From: Stagonosporopsis chrysanthemi | Taxonomy: Eukaryota > Ascomycota > Dothideomycetes > Pleosporales > Didymellaceae | NCBI GenBank assembly: GCA_022560025.1 | Contig: JAFISE010000011.1 | Coordinates: forward strand, 122,098-186,097 | DNA: 64,000 nucleotides | Direction: 5' to 3' | In this document: piece by piece, positions 47,735-58,953 of the stretch | Position numbering within the stretch: the first letter of the stretch is position 1 | Layout of the letters: every line of letters begins with the position of its first letter | Position numbers and translations under genes: made by a program | Notes under the pieces: generated by a model | What the model was told of the DNA's origin: nothing | The model's input: only the letters and a program-made list of their open reading frames with translations | The model's database searches: none

Positions 47735-48019
47735 ATGCCTCTTGCGCGGGGCAAGAGACTAGCGCAACAAGAGTAAGGCCACCAAACTCCCACGAAGCAT
47801 TTTCATGATTGCAGTGGAAAGATCGAACAACGTGGCCCGTGGAAACGCATCCAATCTGCCGAAAATGTCTGCACCGAGAATCGCGCGATACGAGTGGTCG
47901 GACAAGAGAACACAACGGCCTTCGGGCACGGATGGACCGAGCTGCCTCGCCAGAGCGTTTATCCTGAAGGATCGGAACAAGAATCGGGCAACAACAAGAC
48001 ATGCCTGAGAACGACGTGA
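47735..48019 (+). CDS. Possible small hypothetical gene (80 residues)
   Basis: Two exons (47735-47772 and 47815-48019) separated by a 42-bp GT-AG intron give an open frame starting MPLARGKRLAQQDGKIEQRG and including NRAIRVVGQENTTAFGHGWT, ending TCLRTT. The intron has a good donor (GTAAGG) and acceptor (TTGCAG). The composition is protein-like but I recognise no family, and no signal peptide is present. A longer minus-strand ORF over the same DNA (47631-48266) is Cys/Ser/Arg-rich and looks like chance. Confidence 0.35.
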
Positions 48020-49356
48020 AACTGAAGTTCTGAAGATACAGGTTTGGGCAACACTTGTTGCATTCTACACGTCCCCAGTCTGGAGACCCCATCTTTATCT
48101 GCCCAGCTGGTGTTGCCCAACAACCCCAAGTCCCCAACAAAGAGCGTTCAGGCTCCGGATTTTGGCTCCAGAAAGTCAGATGAGGAGATGAACCTAGCTG
48201 CGGCTGTATTGCTCGATTGGGATCTGGTGGCTGCCGATCAAGGTAAGCCGCATGCATAAGTGCCACGCCTGCGTGCTATGTACAACGGCTTCACGCCTGT
48301 TTCCGACAGCCAGGCATGACATTGGCCCACTTTGCTGCCACTGTACGATACAAAGAAGCTCGTTTCTTTTGAGCGATCGTTTGGGGGAACAATAGATCCC
48401 TAATTTGGCTACAACTCCCACAACAAATTTACTAAATCTCTTTGCGCAGACATGTAGTGTTTACTACTCTCTATTCTCCAGGCTATTGGGCGCTCAGCAG
48501 AGCCGCAGGCTCTCGTGTGCGAGGGGTTACCTACTTAGCTAGTTAATGACGGGAGAAGACATGGACTGCGCGAGCGCCAACGTTCTCGCCGATGGTCATT
48601 TGTACTTGCTGTTCGTACAGCCACACAAGGTGGATGCTTGAATGCCGGTGAGCGGCAGGCGGCTGCACTCTAGGCATCATTCGAGCAATATCAGTACCAA
48701 GTATAGAGCTAGGTGTTCGTATGTACACTGTGTTCTGCATTTCTCTCATACACACTCTACCGAGTCCTTCTAGAACCCTCTGACTACGGAAGTTCTGTGC
48801 GCACACGCTCACGCTCACCTTCGCTTCAGATCCTTCGGTAGCCAAATCCCAAGCAGTCACCCGACCGGAGGGACGCTGTTCCACCGTTAAAACAAGATTC
48901 GGCCAAGTTCATTTTTGTCACAGCGGCCGCAGAGCCGCGCTATACTGTGTAGAAGCAACAGAGCCGCACTTGTGAACGGCGGTGTCTGAAGCGGAAGTTC
49001 GGCCGCCCCATGTGTTCATTAGGAAAATATTACGTACTGGGCTCGTTAAGTACTTAATGAACTGCTGGGTTGCTATCTAGGTAGGTGTGCTGGAAATAGA
49101 ATTGCTGTGGTTCATTGGGGTACACGTTTTATCTGAGGTTCGAAAAAGTGTTCGAAGATACAATGATGCTGCTCACGCTATAGCTTTGCGCGTAGCCTGA
49201 ATGCGGATTGTCAGTGGTCAATATTGCTCGGACTGCGAACGATGTCTAGGGCACAAATGAAGATCGAGCTCAGCAAGGCTAGTGCTTGTATCATAATCAT
49301 AATAGGTCGTTGCATGCGTGCGTAGTATACATCCATCTATGCTACGAGAATGTGCC
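48020..49356. other. Gene-poor stretch with a dispersed repeat
   Basis: 1.34 kb with no supportable gene. Contains the dispersed repeat at 48356-48486 and a 12-bp palindrome TTAAGTACTTAA near 49046. The ORF at 48543-48884 (minus) has no family features. Confidence 0.45.
48356..48486. repeat. Dispersed repeat, copy B (partner at 4337-4464)
   Basis: Begins at AAGCTCGTT and ends at GGCTAT, as its partner does. This copy is the more AT-rich at many transition sites, as expected if it was mutated further by RIP-like change. Confidence 0.7.
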
Positions 49357-52300
49357 TCACCAAACAAGCTTCTTCAACGAGTACCCGATTTGTTCCAAGT
49401 ACCCTGTGCTCTTCCTCGCGTCCGCAAGACTAATGATATCCTTCTCCTCGATCTGCAAGACCCTGTCACCTCCGTTCCCAGCACCGGATTGCCACTTCCT
49501 TGCTTTGTTAACGATCCTGACAACTTCCTCACAAATCTCTTTGACGACTTCAACCTCGTTCTCTGCTTTCTCACCCTCACCTGGTACACTGCTTCGTGGC
49601 GGTAGAGCCTTGAAGGCCAGGAAGCGACCTTCTTCAGACTTCACCTTTTTCTCATCGATCTTCTCCTCGTCATTTGCGGCGCCCGAGTCAAGCGCCCTTG
49701 TGTTTCGCCTGATCAACTCCCCCGTTGCATCTGCCCTATACCGTATGATGAACCCGACATTCTTCTCCGTATCGGTATGTCGTTGCGCGAGCGTACTGGT
49801 GATGTACACGCCATGCATCAAACCCTGGATGTTGTCCAGCGCGATTCGCTCAAACTCGCTGACCTTTTCGGTGCCCCAGTCCAGGCGACAAAAGTACAGT
49901 GCTTTCTCAGTGAGCAGCAAGACCGCTTCTTCGAACGTGCTGGTCTTGACGTGGTTCGCAGAAGTAGGTACGCTGAGCGTCCAACCGTGGATCAGGTCCT
50001 CTTCTTGGTCTTCGATTACACGCGCAGCGCAGCGTTCAATGGCTGCTTGTCGTACTTTGCGCACGTCGACGAAGTAGTCTGATGACTTCATGTCGGCTTC
50101 GAATTCGGCGAAGATCGTGTCTGTTGCCCGACCGAGGAGGTAGTCAATGACTGCCTGTGCAGTCATTCACAATGTTGTTGTAATAGCGTGTAAGTGTAAG
50201 ACCAAAATCAGTCAGTGCACCAGTGATCTGTCGTTTGCGTGTGCGGGTGAAGTCGCCCTTAAGGGCAGCTGTGCCAGCATACTGACGGCTGATGTTGTCG
50301 CCATTGTCGGCCCAGAGAGTGTTGAACCAAGATGTTGAGGGATCATTTTGTAGATCGATTGTGTAACTGCCGGCCGATAATTGTTGTTCGAGTGCTCCAC
50401 GAGCAGTAGCGCTTTGTACGACGTTGGTACGATCGAGACAGTCCATGCAGTTCGTGCGAAGGATGCCGGACTGTTTGTGCGCGATCGAGTCGTTAGAGAT
50501 TTCTGTCCAGCCTGTTGATACGAGAAAGGGATCAAGAGTGTCCATCAGCTTTGACACGTTCTCAAAATGCATGCCGCGGCAAACATTGTGGAAGTCAAAC
50601 CATTCAAATCCGAGCTGCTTTCCTTTGCCGTCAATGCCGCCATGCTCGTTGAGAGTTTCAGCATGCTGCTCGTACAGTTCGCCAATCTTGGCTTCTGTAC
50701 CGTGTTTGTCTATAAGCGAGGCGACATAAACCTCACTATAGCGGGCAGCTAGATCACCGAAGTGACGCTTGAAAGCCTGTCTGTTGGTCTCGAAAGAGCC
50801 CCAGGTGCTCACCTGTGGTTTCAAGCTATAAGGCGACTGTGAGAAGTAGAGTGGGATCGAGCCACGAAGCTGTGTGAAAGAGAAAATCTTATCTTGTGAC
50901 GTATCCCATGTGGGCGCTGAGAGTATCTGTTCAGTCTCGACAGTGTTTGCTGTACACCCCTCGTCGTCTGTCCCGCGGCGTAGATAGCGCAGACCAGCAC
51001 GCTTGATTGAACGTCTCGAGATCAGAGTGAGCAGGAAATCTTTTCCATCTGCAAGTTCCGCGGCCGGATCTTCGTCGACGTGTGCAGATGATGGAGCGTC
51101 TCCTTCATTTTCCTCTTTCTTATGCCACGACTGTAGCTGTATATCGTCCGGCGTCGAGTCCTTGTCAATCACCAAGCTGTCAGACTTGCCATCGGCAATC
51201 TTGATTGTGAATGGCCGTTGTCCGACAAATCCTTGAATAACAGGCACAATGAATAAGTGCTGACCAGCGTCTATGAAAGGTGTGACGATGTGCTGATTCC
51301 AGAAAAACTACACAAGTGTCAGCAAAGATACAATGATGTCCCAGGTATAACTGACCAGAGGATCATATTGTCTGAATAGCGGGATATTGGGATTTGCTGG
51401 CTGGGTTGCGATTCCGTGTGACAGGTCGTAGTCGTATGAGTAGAAGAAATTGCCAGATGAGAAGTACATCTTGGTAGTTTGGAGCACACGCGGCAACAAC
51501 GCTATTGTTGTAGCGTCTTTGTTGTCATCCAAAGCTTTCGGAATATCCTGAGGTTTCACTGAATCAGGCGTTGTCTTCTCCTCACTCGGTAGCTGGTCTG
51601 GTTTTGAGATGTCTGCGTCTTCTGTAGGTCCCGTCGAATCCACGTTCTTGGGAACGTTCTTCGCAGCAAGATCCTCCTCTGAGCTCAAGCCTTGTGTGCG
51701 CCTGCTATCTGCGCTCCAACCCTTTCGCGAAAACCACTTGTTGGCGAACCTCCCATATACTCCCTTGTTCTGTATGACGTCCTCGGCGACACTGGAACGC
51801 TTGTTTGTAGGACTCCTTTGGCCTGTCACGGAATCCTTCATCTCAGCAGGAGAACGTGGCAGCTCTTCGAGTAAAGAGTCTGTAACGCTTGGTGCGTCAT
51901 CCTCGCTCTCGCTGTCTGTTTCGTCTTTTCCTGTCCCCTTTGCCCTGCCATGACGGTGCAGGTGTTCGCGCGTGGAGGTAATGGCTCTCTCAGCCTCGGA
52001 TTGGGATGCGAGAGGGATAAGAGCGACATCGGTAATCTTGTATATAGGTTTACCGCGTACTTGCGCAACCTGTTCGCGACCGCATATCGTTATTAGAAAG
52101 ACTGAAGTCGCAACTTTGAGCAACCCTGAACGACGTCAGCTTTTCTGAGCACCATCGCTTCCACGTTGCGCACGACTCACCAACAACACCATGAGATTCA
52201 AAGGACGGTACGGTGATATCATCATCGTCGCTATCCTTGAGCAAGGGCCCTACGTTGCCCTTGTAGTCGATCTTTATAGCCTGCTGTTGCTGCGCGTGAG

Positions 52301-52370
52301 GATGGGAGCGGGGCTGAAGCACGAGCCCATCCACGGCAGCGAAGATCAGGAGCTTCCTAATCAGGGGCAT
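49357..52370 (-). CDS. SAC-domain phosphoinositide phosphatase with hSac2 domain (Sac2/INPP5F-like), apparent frame break
   Basis: Exon 1 52181-52370, exon 2 51356-52125 and exon 3 49357-51307 read in frame through the SAC domain. The start MPLIRKLLIFAAVDGLVLQP and the acidic, Ser-rich insert (SESEDDAPSVTDSLLEELPR) precede it. The catalytic CX5R motif is RTNCMDCLDRTNVVQS. The C-terminal part (ADMKSSDYFVDVRKVRQAAI; LIHGWTLSVP; LDNIQGLMHGVYITS) is the hSac2 domain. Near 50150-50160 the frame shifts by one base between YYNNIVNDC and QAVIDYLLGR; family members run straight through here, and the only GT-AG pair that would restore frame is 16 bases apart. A sequencing error is the likely cause. The protein hydrolyses PI4P or a related phosphoinositide on endomembranes. 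Confidence 0.85.
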
Positions 52371-52797
52371 CGTGTCAAATTGGCGCTGTGCGCGATATTT
52401 GTAGTCGCGGACACCTCATTGACAGGCTTGAGTTGGTGTTGACGGCGCCGTCATGTCGGCAGATCGATGTGGAGATGACGTCGTCGCGCTTGCGGCTGCT
52501 GTGACTGTGACCCCCACACGCCCAGCCTTCATCATCATCAAACCATCTCGCAACAGCACTACTGTTATGGACTGGACACCATGAACCAGTGTATAAAGTC
52601 ATTGTGCGATCACAATCAGCTTCCAGGTATCCTTTGACATCATATTGTATCTCTGGCCCTCAATTAGGTACAACGGCGTCGGCTATGCCATGTACACGTG
52701 TGATCAGACCGGGGGTCTGCAGCAGGTCGCCTGAACAGGGAAGACATGAAGAGAAGCAAGCCTCCAGCCAGATTCCTGCTGGAGGAGCGCGCCCACC
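52371..52797. promoter_or_regulatory. Divergent intergenic region between SAC phosphatase and HET gene
   Basis: 427 bp with no gene; promoters of both flanking genes must lie here. No strong palindrome seen. Confidence 0.5.
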
Positions 52798-54558
52798 ATG
52801 TATTCCTCACCTCACAACATGCTCTATCCGGCAGCACCGTTGTTGGAGGCTGGAGCCTTCCGAATTCTGCACTTGCTACCAGGAAACGCTGACGATCCCA
52901 TACATATTTCTCTCCAGAGTACAGCATGTGATGCTGACCCGCATATCAGCTACGAAGCTCTGTCCTACGCTTGGGGAGACTCGACAATCACACAGAATAT
53001 TTTCTGCATAGGTACCGAGGTTGATGCCTCACAACCTTTGAGTGTAACGTTCAATTGTTACAGCGCCCTCGAGAGCCTCCGTCTGCCTGAAAAGACGCGA
53101 ATTCTATGGATAGATGCAGTTTGTATCAATCAAGCTGATGTCGAAGAGCGGGGATCTCAGGTGGCAATGATGCAGTCGATCTACAGCGGCGCATCACAAG
53201 TCGTGGTGCATCTCGGCGAAAGCGATGTGGACAGCGACTCTATTATGCGTTATGTGGAGGATCAGTACGAGCCGGTCGACTATCCCCGACAAGAAGTCAT
53301 TCCAAAACCTGGCAAAGACGTCTGGTGGAGCTTCTCTTCGCGCGCTTGGTTCACTCGAACATGGGTCTTGCAAGAGCTCTGCAGCGCACAGAAGGTAGAA
53401 GTGCGCTGTGGATGTATGTCGGTCTCTTGGAAGGCGTTAGTGGATTGCTATGAAAGGAGCTATTCAACGATTAGCTACGAGCTTCGCAGACCTGCCGCCT
53501 ACGAACTTGTGCACTTCATGCAGTGGACACGAAGACTCGTCCGTGGCGATTTGGGCTCGAGGCTTCTCGCACTACTCACGAACACCCGGTCATGCTTGAG
53601 TTCAGATCCCAGGGACAAGCTTTATGGAATACTGTCTTTGCTTGGCACTTACGAAGACATGCCCTTCCTCAGACCCGATTATGATCGCCCTGTGAACGAC
53701 TTATTCACCGACGTAGCGCTCTTCCTCTATGGTCAGTTTGGGTCCGAGATATTCAGAAAAGCTTCCAGGCCTACATTCTCTGGTGGCTTGGAATCTTTAC
53801 CAACCTGGGTACCTAATTGGGCCTGCCCTGGTATTTTTGGTATCGAAGCAGCAGATGAACGAAGGGTACGCAGGATATTCAAGGCGGGAGGGCAATCCGT
53901 CAGCGCAGCTCATCCATGCGCATACTCGTCCCCTCTGGGGGCCACTATTCGACAACTACGCGTGCAAGGATTGCTCGTTGGTTCATTGATGACCATTTCA
54001 GGTGAATGCAACCTGGACAAAAACGTGTTCCCACTTAAAAAATGGTGCGAAATTGCGTTGGGACCTGGCGCCTTATCCGCTGCATTTAAAAAGCGTGTTA
54101 AATCAAGCCCTGTTGTTGGAGCAATCCCAGAAACCCAACAGGAGGAAGACTTCCAAAGGTTACTTACCTACGATAATGTCATCTACGCAGGTGTCGTCTA
54201 CGCAGCTATACGCCACATCCTCGAATGGGAAAATGACCCATCCGACAGCCCGCTACTCGAACATTTCACTGGACGCAAATGGCCGCCAAGCTATCTCCGG
54301 CAGATCAACCAATTGTTAAATTGCTGTGACAAAAAGAAACTCGCGGTTTTGCCGGATGGCTTGCTGGCTTTGGTGCCGGGTTTTGCTGAGCCTGAGGACC
54401 TCGTCTACGTGCTACCTGGTGCATCTGTACCTTTCGTGTTCAGAAAGCTGGATGACCACTATGTCTTTATTGGCGAGTGCTTCGTACAGGACATCATGTT
54501 CGGAGAAGCGTGGGAAGAAAAGAGCATGGAGGCATTGGAAACTCTCATAGTTGAGTAG
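52798..54558 (+). CDS. HET-domain protein (heterokaryon incompatibility type)
   Basis: Single exon of 586 residues. The HET domain occupies about residues 50-200: HISYEALSYAWGDSTIT, then the central LWIDAVCINQADVEERGSQV, the YSGASQVVVHLGES strand, and WFTRTWVLQELCSAQKVEVR. After it comes DPRDKLYGILSLLGTYEDMP, another conserved block of HET proteins. The C-terminal half ends with DGLLALVPGFAEPEDLVYVL and FIGECFVQDIMFGEAW, a common tail that may fold as a small beta domain. HET domains trigger cell death when mismatched alleles meet, and belong to the TIR-like fold; whether this member acts in incompatibility is unknown. No NACHT or other partner gene is adjacent. Confidence 0.95.
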   Translation: MYSSPHNMLYPAAPLLEAGAFRILHLLPGNADDPIHISLQSTACDADPHISYEALSYAWGDSTITQNIFCIGTEVDASQPLSVTFNCYSALESLRLPEKTRILWIDAVCINQADVEERGSQVAMMQSIYSGASQVVVHLGESDVDSDSIMRYVEDQYEPVDYPRQEVIPKPGKDVWWSFSSRAWFTRTWVLQELCSAQKVEVRCGCMSVSWKALVDCYERSYSTISYELRRPAAYELVHFMQWTRRLVRGDLGSRLLALLTNTRSCLSSDPRDKLYGILSLLGTYEDMPFLRPDYDRPVNDLFTDVALFLYGQFGSEIFRKASRPTFSGGLESLPTWVPNWACPGIFGIEAADERRVRRIFKAGGQSVSAAHPCAYSSPLGATIRQLRVQGLLVGSLMTISGECNLDKNVFPLKKWCEIALGPGALSAAFKKRVKSSPVVGAIPETQQEEDFQRLLTYDNVIYAGVVYAAIRHILEWENDPSDSPLLEHFTGRKWPPSYLRQINQLLNCCDKKKLAVLPDGLLALVPGFAEPEDLVYVLPGASVPFVFRKLDDHYVFIGECFVQDIMFGEAWEEKSMEALETLIVE

Positions 54559-54676
54559 CTCTAGGCTGGTTTGCAAGATCGACAACATCTATGCGGACGC
54601 AGAACACTACTGTCTCACTTCTATACCTCGGGCCCTAACTACCGTCCACCATATTTCATCCTCATCTCTCAAGCCT

Positions 54677-55396
54677 CTAGAGCATAGCATACCCCCTCCT
54701 CCCAAACTCCCCCCTCCAATCCTTCTTCCCCCTCCCCATATCAACCCCCATCCCCACCGGCCCCTGCACCCCCCTACCCCTCCCCTCCCCTCCCCCATCA
54801 AAATCCACAAATCCCTCCGGCCCAAATAACCTCGTCTGCCGCCCGAAACTAACCTTATCCCACCCCGGCGCCGGCGGCGGCGTATCCCTGAACCGCTCCA
54901 GCCTGGCGTTGATGGTGGGCGGGCTGGGCGGGGGTGACGAGTAAACCGACGACGACGAGGGCGAGGGACTCGCGTTCGAAGCCGCGGCATTGGCGCGTGG
55001 AGGACACGGGTCTGCGAAGGGGTTTGTGGGCGCAGTGGTGTGATTTTCAACCACGACTTCTCGGTCTTTGGGTGGTGGTAAGGGCGGTGAGGAGGATGTG
55101 CCCTGGTACGAGGCCAGGATGTCATCGATGGCATTTTCCAGCCGCCGAGAGAGTTTTTCTTCTTCGAGGGCGCGCAGGTCGGCGTCGGAGATTGTGTATT
55201 GGGAGGAGGAGTGGGTGTGTGTGTATGATGTTGGTTGGGTGGAGGAGAGGAGGGATTGGGCTTCTCTTTCTGAGAGGATCGGTTTGGAGATGCGCGCTTT
55301 GTCGATTCGGGGCGATGTTGATGTTGAAGAGGGAGCTTCTGTGCTGCGCCGCGAGAGCGAGAAGTAGCGGCTGAAGCGTCTGCTGAGTCGTGCCAT
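54677..55396 (-). CDS. Fungal hypothetical protein, Ser/Pro-rich, disordered
   Basis: Single exon, 239 residues, starting MARLSRRFSRYFSLSRRSTE, a basic amphipathic N-terminus. Next comes LSEREAQSLLSSTQPTSY and a helical stretch LRALEEEKLSRRLENAIDDI, then Pro/Ser-rich linkers with an NPFADP motif of the type bound by EH domains, and a Gly/Arg-rich end with WDKVSFGRQTRLFGPEGFVD. It looks like a cytosolic adaptor of unknown role. It is convergent with the HET gene, with a 118-bp gap. The C-rich opposite strand gives false ORFs. Confidence 0.65.
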   Translation of the reverse strand: MARLSRRFSRYFSLSRRSTEAPSSTSTSPRIDKARISKPILSEREAQSLLSSTQPTSYTHTHSSSQYTISDADLRALEEEKLSRRLENAIDDILASYQGTSSSPPLPPPKDREVVVENHTTAPTNPFADPCPPRANAAASNASPSPSSSSVYSSPPPSPPTINARLERFRDTPPPAPGWDKVSFGRQTRLFGPEGFVDFDGGGEGRGRGVQGPVGMGVDMGRGKKDWRGEFGRRGYAML

Positions 55397-55813
55397 AATG
55401 GGTATGCTCTAGCTTGCTATGTTATTGGATGTGCTGCTCCTAATGGGAGGATGGACGAAGTAGTGAAAAGTCGTTGGGAAAATGCTAGCTGCGAATCGCA
55501 TTTGGAGAGGTAGCATTTTTAACGTTGTTGTGATCTATACGGACTTTTTCAGACACGGAGGTCCGAAAAGAGCATGTCGATGTTGTGGATGTGAAGTCCG
55601 CAGTCTTGTTAGGCTTAGGTACTGCTCCGCTGTGTGGTTGTGTCCGTTCGGCCCCCACCGTCAACGGACTTCCGCGTATGTTGCATGTGAAACAAGCACG
55701 CACATCACAGACACGAATACGACATCGAGACTCTATCATGTAAATCAGATGTGAAATGTCGACGTTTCGTCACATTCTATTTGTAATGTCTGCCCGACTG
55801 GGCCGCTCTATGT
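55397..55813. other. Intergenic region
   Basis: 417 bp holding the promoter of the hypothetical gene and the 3' flank of the ACS permease. The short ORFs at 55482-55754 look random. Confidence 0.45.
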
Positions 55814-57520
55814 CTACAACACCATCTTGAAATCGGGCGCCCGGTCATCGTTCTCCAACCCCTCAAACTGCGCGTACTTCCCCATTGCCTTGTCGCGGTT
55901 CAGCTTCGCAACCCATGCAACATTCGCCGCAATCAGAACCCACGCCGCACACAACAGTCCCAGCATGATCTGATGGCTCTTGTGAAAGTTCGGCCCTTCG
56001 CTCTTCGGGTACACGAAGCTAGCCACGAAGCCTCCTGAGTTGGCAATAGCTAGCTGCAGTGCGGTGGTGGTGGCTCGCTTGTAGTGGCCGGCAGAATTAT
56101 TTGAGTTCCAGGACAGAATGCACGGCACCGAGGCGTACATGCCCGTAGCCATCATGAAGGTCATGCCGTACTGAACCTTAGGGTTCGTGGTCACGCTGAT
56201 AACTGCGTAGCCGATGATGGCAATGGGAAGTGTGGCAAGCATTACTGGTCCGCGCAGCGCCAGGCGATCAGACAAAAAGGCTGCAATGACGGTGAAGAGC
56301 GCGGCGACTGCGTACGGAATGACAGTCCAGAGCTGGGCTTCGTTGGGGTCGGTGGAGAAGCCGCCTTTCACGATTGTAGGCAGGAAGAGCCCGAACGAGT
56401 ACAGGCCGCACAGGATGCAGAAGTAAGCTGTTGCGCTGAGCCAGACTTGCAGGTTGAAGACGCCGCGGCGGACTTCGGCCCAGGAGAAAGGCTCATGAAT
56501 GGCGGAGGTGTTGAGGCGGATGCGAGCACACTGTTTCTCGGGGGTGGAGAGGAAGCCGGCGGACTCGATAGAGTTGGGGAGGAAGATGGCGGACGAGACG
56601 CCGACAAGGAACGTCAGAATACCTTCAATAATGAAGATCCACTGTTGCGCATTAGAGGATTAGAACATAATTGGTGACAGACAGTACTTACTCTCCAGCC
56701 CTCAAGCCCACCTGCAGGACCAATAGCGTTGAGACCGCGTGCAAGAAGCCCTCCAAAGGCGCCGGACAGCGATGCGGCGGTGTAGAAGATACCGATCCGC
56801 AGGGCAAGCTCAGTACGCTTGTAGAAATGCGAAAGATAAAGGACCTGCCGGGGTGTCAGTCTAACCACTACGAATCACTGCATGAAGCTCACCATGCCAG
56901 GCAGAAGCCCGCCCTCCGCAACACCCAGCAACGCCCTCACAGCAACAAACGACGCAAACCCCGACACAAAGCCCAAACACATGGTCAATATCCCCCAAAC
57001 TGCAGTCAAAGCTGCACGACTAGTCAGCCTCATGCCAGTAAGCTAGATATATACGGATCCAACATACCAGGAAGCCATATCTTGGGGCTGACCTTCTTCA
57101 GCACCAGATTACTCGGCAGCTCACTGTCCACCTGTCAGCCTTGCCATACCAATCTCCACCTCAAGTCCTCTGGACGCAACATACCTCGCGATGTAAGTGG
57201 CGTAGAACACACAAAGCCCTATCGCATACTGGTGGTCGTCGATGTGTATATCCGCTTGCAAGCCGAGGATCTTCGCGTTGCCGACGTTTGTGCGGTCGAT
57301 GAAGGAGCAGAGGAAGAGTAGGGCGAGGACAGGGAGGATGCTGGGGGGGACGTTAGCACCAGTTGCGATCAGACGTGCTTGTGTGTGCATACCGAACATC
57401 CATCTTCCACAGCGCCTTCTTGACCACCGCCTCATCGAGGTCTCCCACTGCATACCCAGACTCGACGGTGCTGGGCTTGCGCGTCTCGAGTTTCTCTTCC
57501 GTCATCTTGTACGCATCCAT
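55814..57520 (-). CDS. MFS permease, ACS (nicotinate/allantoate permease-like) family
   Basis: Six exons (57393-57520, 57185-57340, 57068-57123, 56893-57011, 56692-56844, 55814-56641) join without a break to 479 residues. Signatures are ILPVLALLFLCSFIDRTNVG in TM1, ELPSNLVLKKVSPKIWLP, RALLGVAEGGLLPGMVLYLS, SGAFGGLLARGLNAIGPAGG and GWRWIFIIEGILTFLVG. The second half includes SWNSNNSAGHYKRATTTALQ, the usual TM10 pattern. The acid substrate is not known. Compared with the ACS permease at 13789 it is a distinct paralogue with more introns. No dedicated regulator is adjacent; the next gene upstream is SCOT. Confidence 0.92.
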
Positions 57521-58023
57521 GCCGGTCTGTAAACCACAACCAGCGTACCGTTGCTCTTCCACTCGAAAAGCTCAAGCAAGTTCACGACTTTACAACGAAA
57601 GAAGAAGAAGTCAAAGAAGAAGAAGCAGCCACCAGCACAACAAAACCCAAACCCCTTCCCGCCTCCCCCACCCTTCTTATCCTTCCCCCCCCTCGTCGTC
57701 GGCACCGACATGCATCCAGCCTCCCGCCCATTCAAGCATCCGGATACGTCACGCACACGCCCCACCACCCCCCATGGGGAGCGGACAGCCCACTAGCCTG
57801 CGCTTGGTAAAGCTTGTGCGAGCTTACCACCGACTAGGCAAGTGCCAACGGCAAGACAGCCCGCACTATGGTATATTTGGCAGGCGGCGCGGCGATCAAA
57901 GCGCCCGAGGAGAGGCGGCAGGAGGTTGATTTGGCGCCGACAGGCCTGGGGGCGGGGATGCGGTTGATAAGCTGGAGGCGCACGGGAGGAAGGAGGAGGC
58001 GGGATTGCACGATGGAGTCACGC

Positions 58024-58037
58024 GGGGGGGGGGGGGG
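58024..58037. repeat. Poly-G run of 14
   Basis: Homopolymer in the intergenic region between the ACS permease and SCOT genes. Confidence 0.9.
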
Positions 58038-58802
58038 CGTTATTAGGTATTGCGGGAGTTGTCGACAATTATTTACCTACAGTACAAACAACAAGCTTTT
58101 TCCCTCACGCAGCTCCAGCGCAATTAAGCAATCGCGACGTTTCTCGGCGGTGGATGCTGGGCCCGCCGACCCGGGTGTGCTTTTGAATCCGCCCCGCTCG
58201 CACGCACACGCTGGGGGAAACGATCAGCAGCAACGCAATGCAACGCAACACACTCACTTCCTTGGAACTTGTCACAGCCACAAATTAAAAAAAACAGGGG
58301 GCCCAAAATGTATACATGCACATTTGAGCCCTGGATTGACACGATGAAAGAGCCCTTTGGGTGTGACAGAACTACTGTGGAGATAGTGAACACGGTCGTT
58401 ACACATTACACACACACCGCTTTCCCCCCAACCCCAGCAGAAAGACAGACAGACCCGCAAAGGAAGGGGTCCAGATCCAGGCCCAGATCCAGGTCATTAG
58501 CTGGCGTGGAGAAAGCGGAATGGAGTGGAATGGAATGGATTCGGCGTCGCCAGCTAGGCACTGCTACGCACTGCTACGTTCGCCTTGGATCTGCGTGTGT
58601 GTCTGGTGAGATGGCTGGGCAAGGTCCTTGGATGTGAGACGGTTCGGGCCGGGGCGCGCGGCCGGTGTCGCTTTGTGGTACATACTATATGTTTTTCGGG
58701 CTCGAGTCTGGAACGCATGCCGGGAGAAGGGTTTGTAATATCTCTGTTTCGGCGTGGGAAAATATAGGTAGTAGCCAGAAAGAATTCCTGGTGTAAGAGA
58801 GA

Positions 58803-58818
58803 GGGGGGGGGGGGGGGG
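58803..58818. repeat. Poly-G run of 16
   Basis: Homopolymer in the 3' flank of the SCOT gene, about 135 bp from its stop codon. Confidence 0.9.
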
Positions 58819-58918
58819 AGACAGCACGGCTTCCCGGCACATTGCCTCTGAGCAGGACTGCGCAAAAGGGTATAGATTCGTTGGTAGCGCTGTCTACGGT
58901 ATACAAAGACTTCTTTTC

Positions 58919-58950
58919 CACACACACACACTCTCTCTCTCTCTCTCTCT
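58919..58950. repeat. Dinucleotide microsatellite (CA then CT)
   Basis: About six CA units followed by ten CT units, ending three bases before the complement of the SCOT stop codon at 58954. In the transcript it would be a GA repeat at the very start of the 3' UTR. Confidence 0.92.
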
Positions 58951-58953
58951 AAC

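Larger units (their letters stand above)
57521..58953. other. Intergenic region with simple repeats
   Basis: 1.43 kb with no supportable gene. It holds an AAG-rich purine patch (57595-57635), two poly-G runs, and a CA/CT dinucleotide repeat (58919-58950) that abuts the SCOT stop codon. Many ORFs across it come from low-complexity DNA. Confidence 0.55.

Noticed and set aside
47631..48266. 211-residue minus-strand ORF
   Set aside because: Cys/Ser/Arg-rich, no family features, and overlaps a better spliced frame on the plus strand.
49040..49056. 12-bp palindrome TTAAGTACTTAA as a regulatory site
   Set aside because: AT-rich palindromes of this size occur by chance and there is no gene nearby to link it to.
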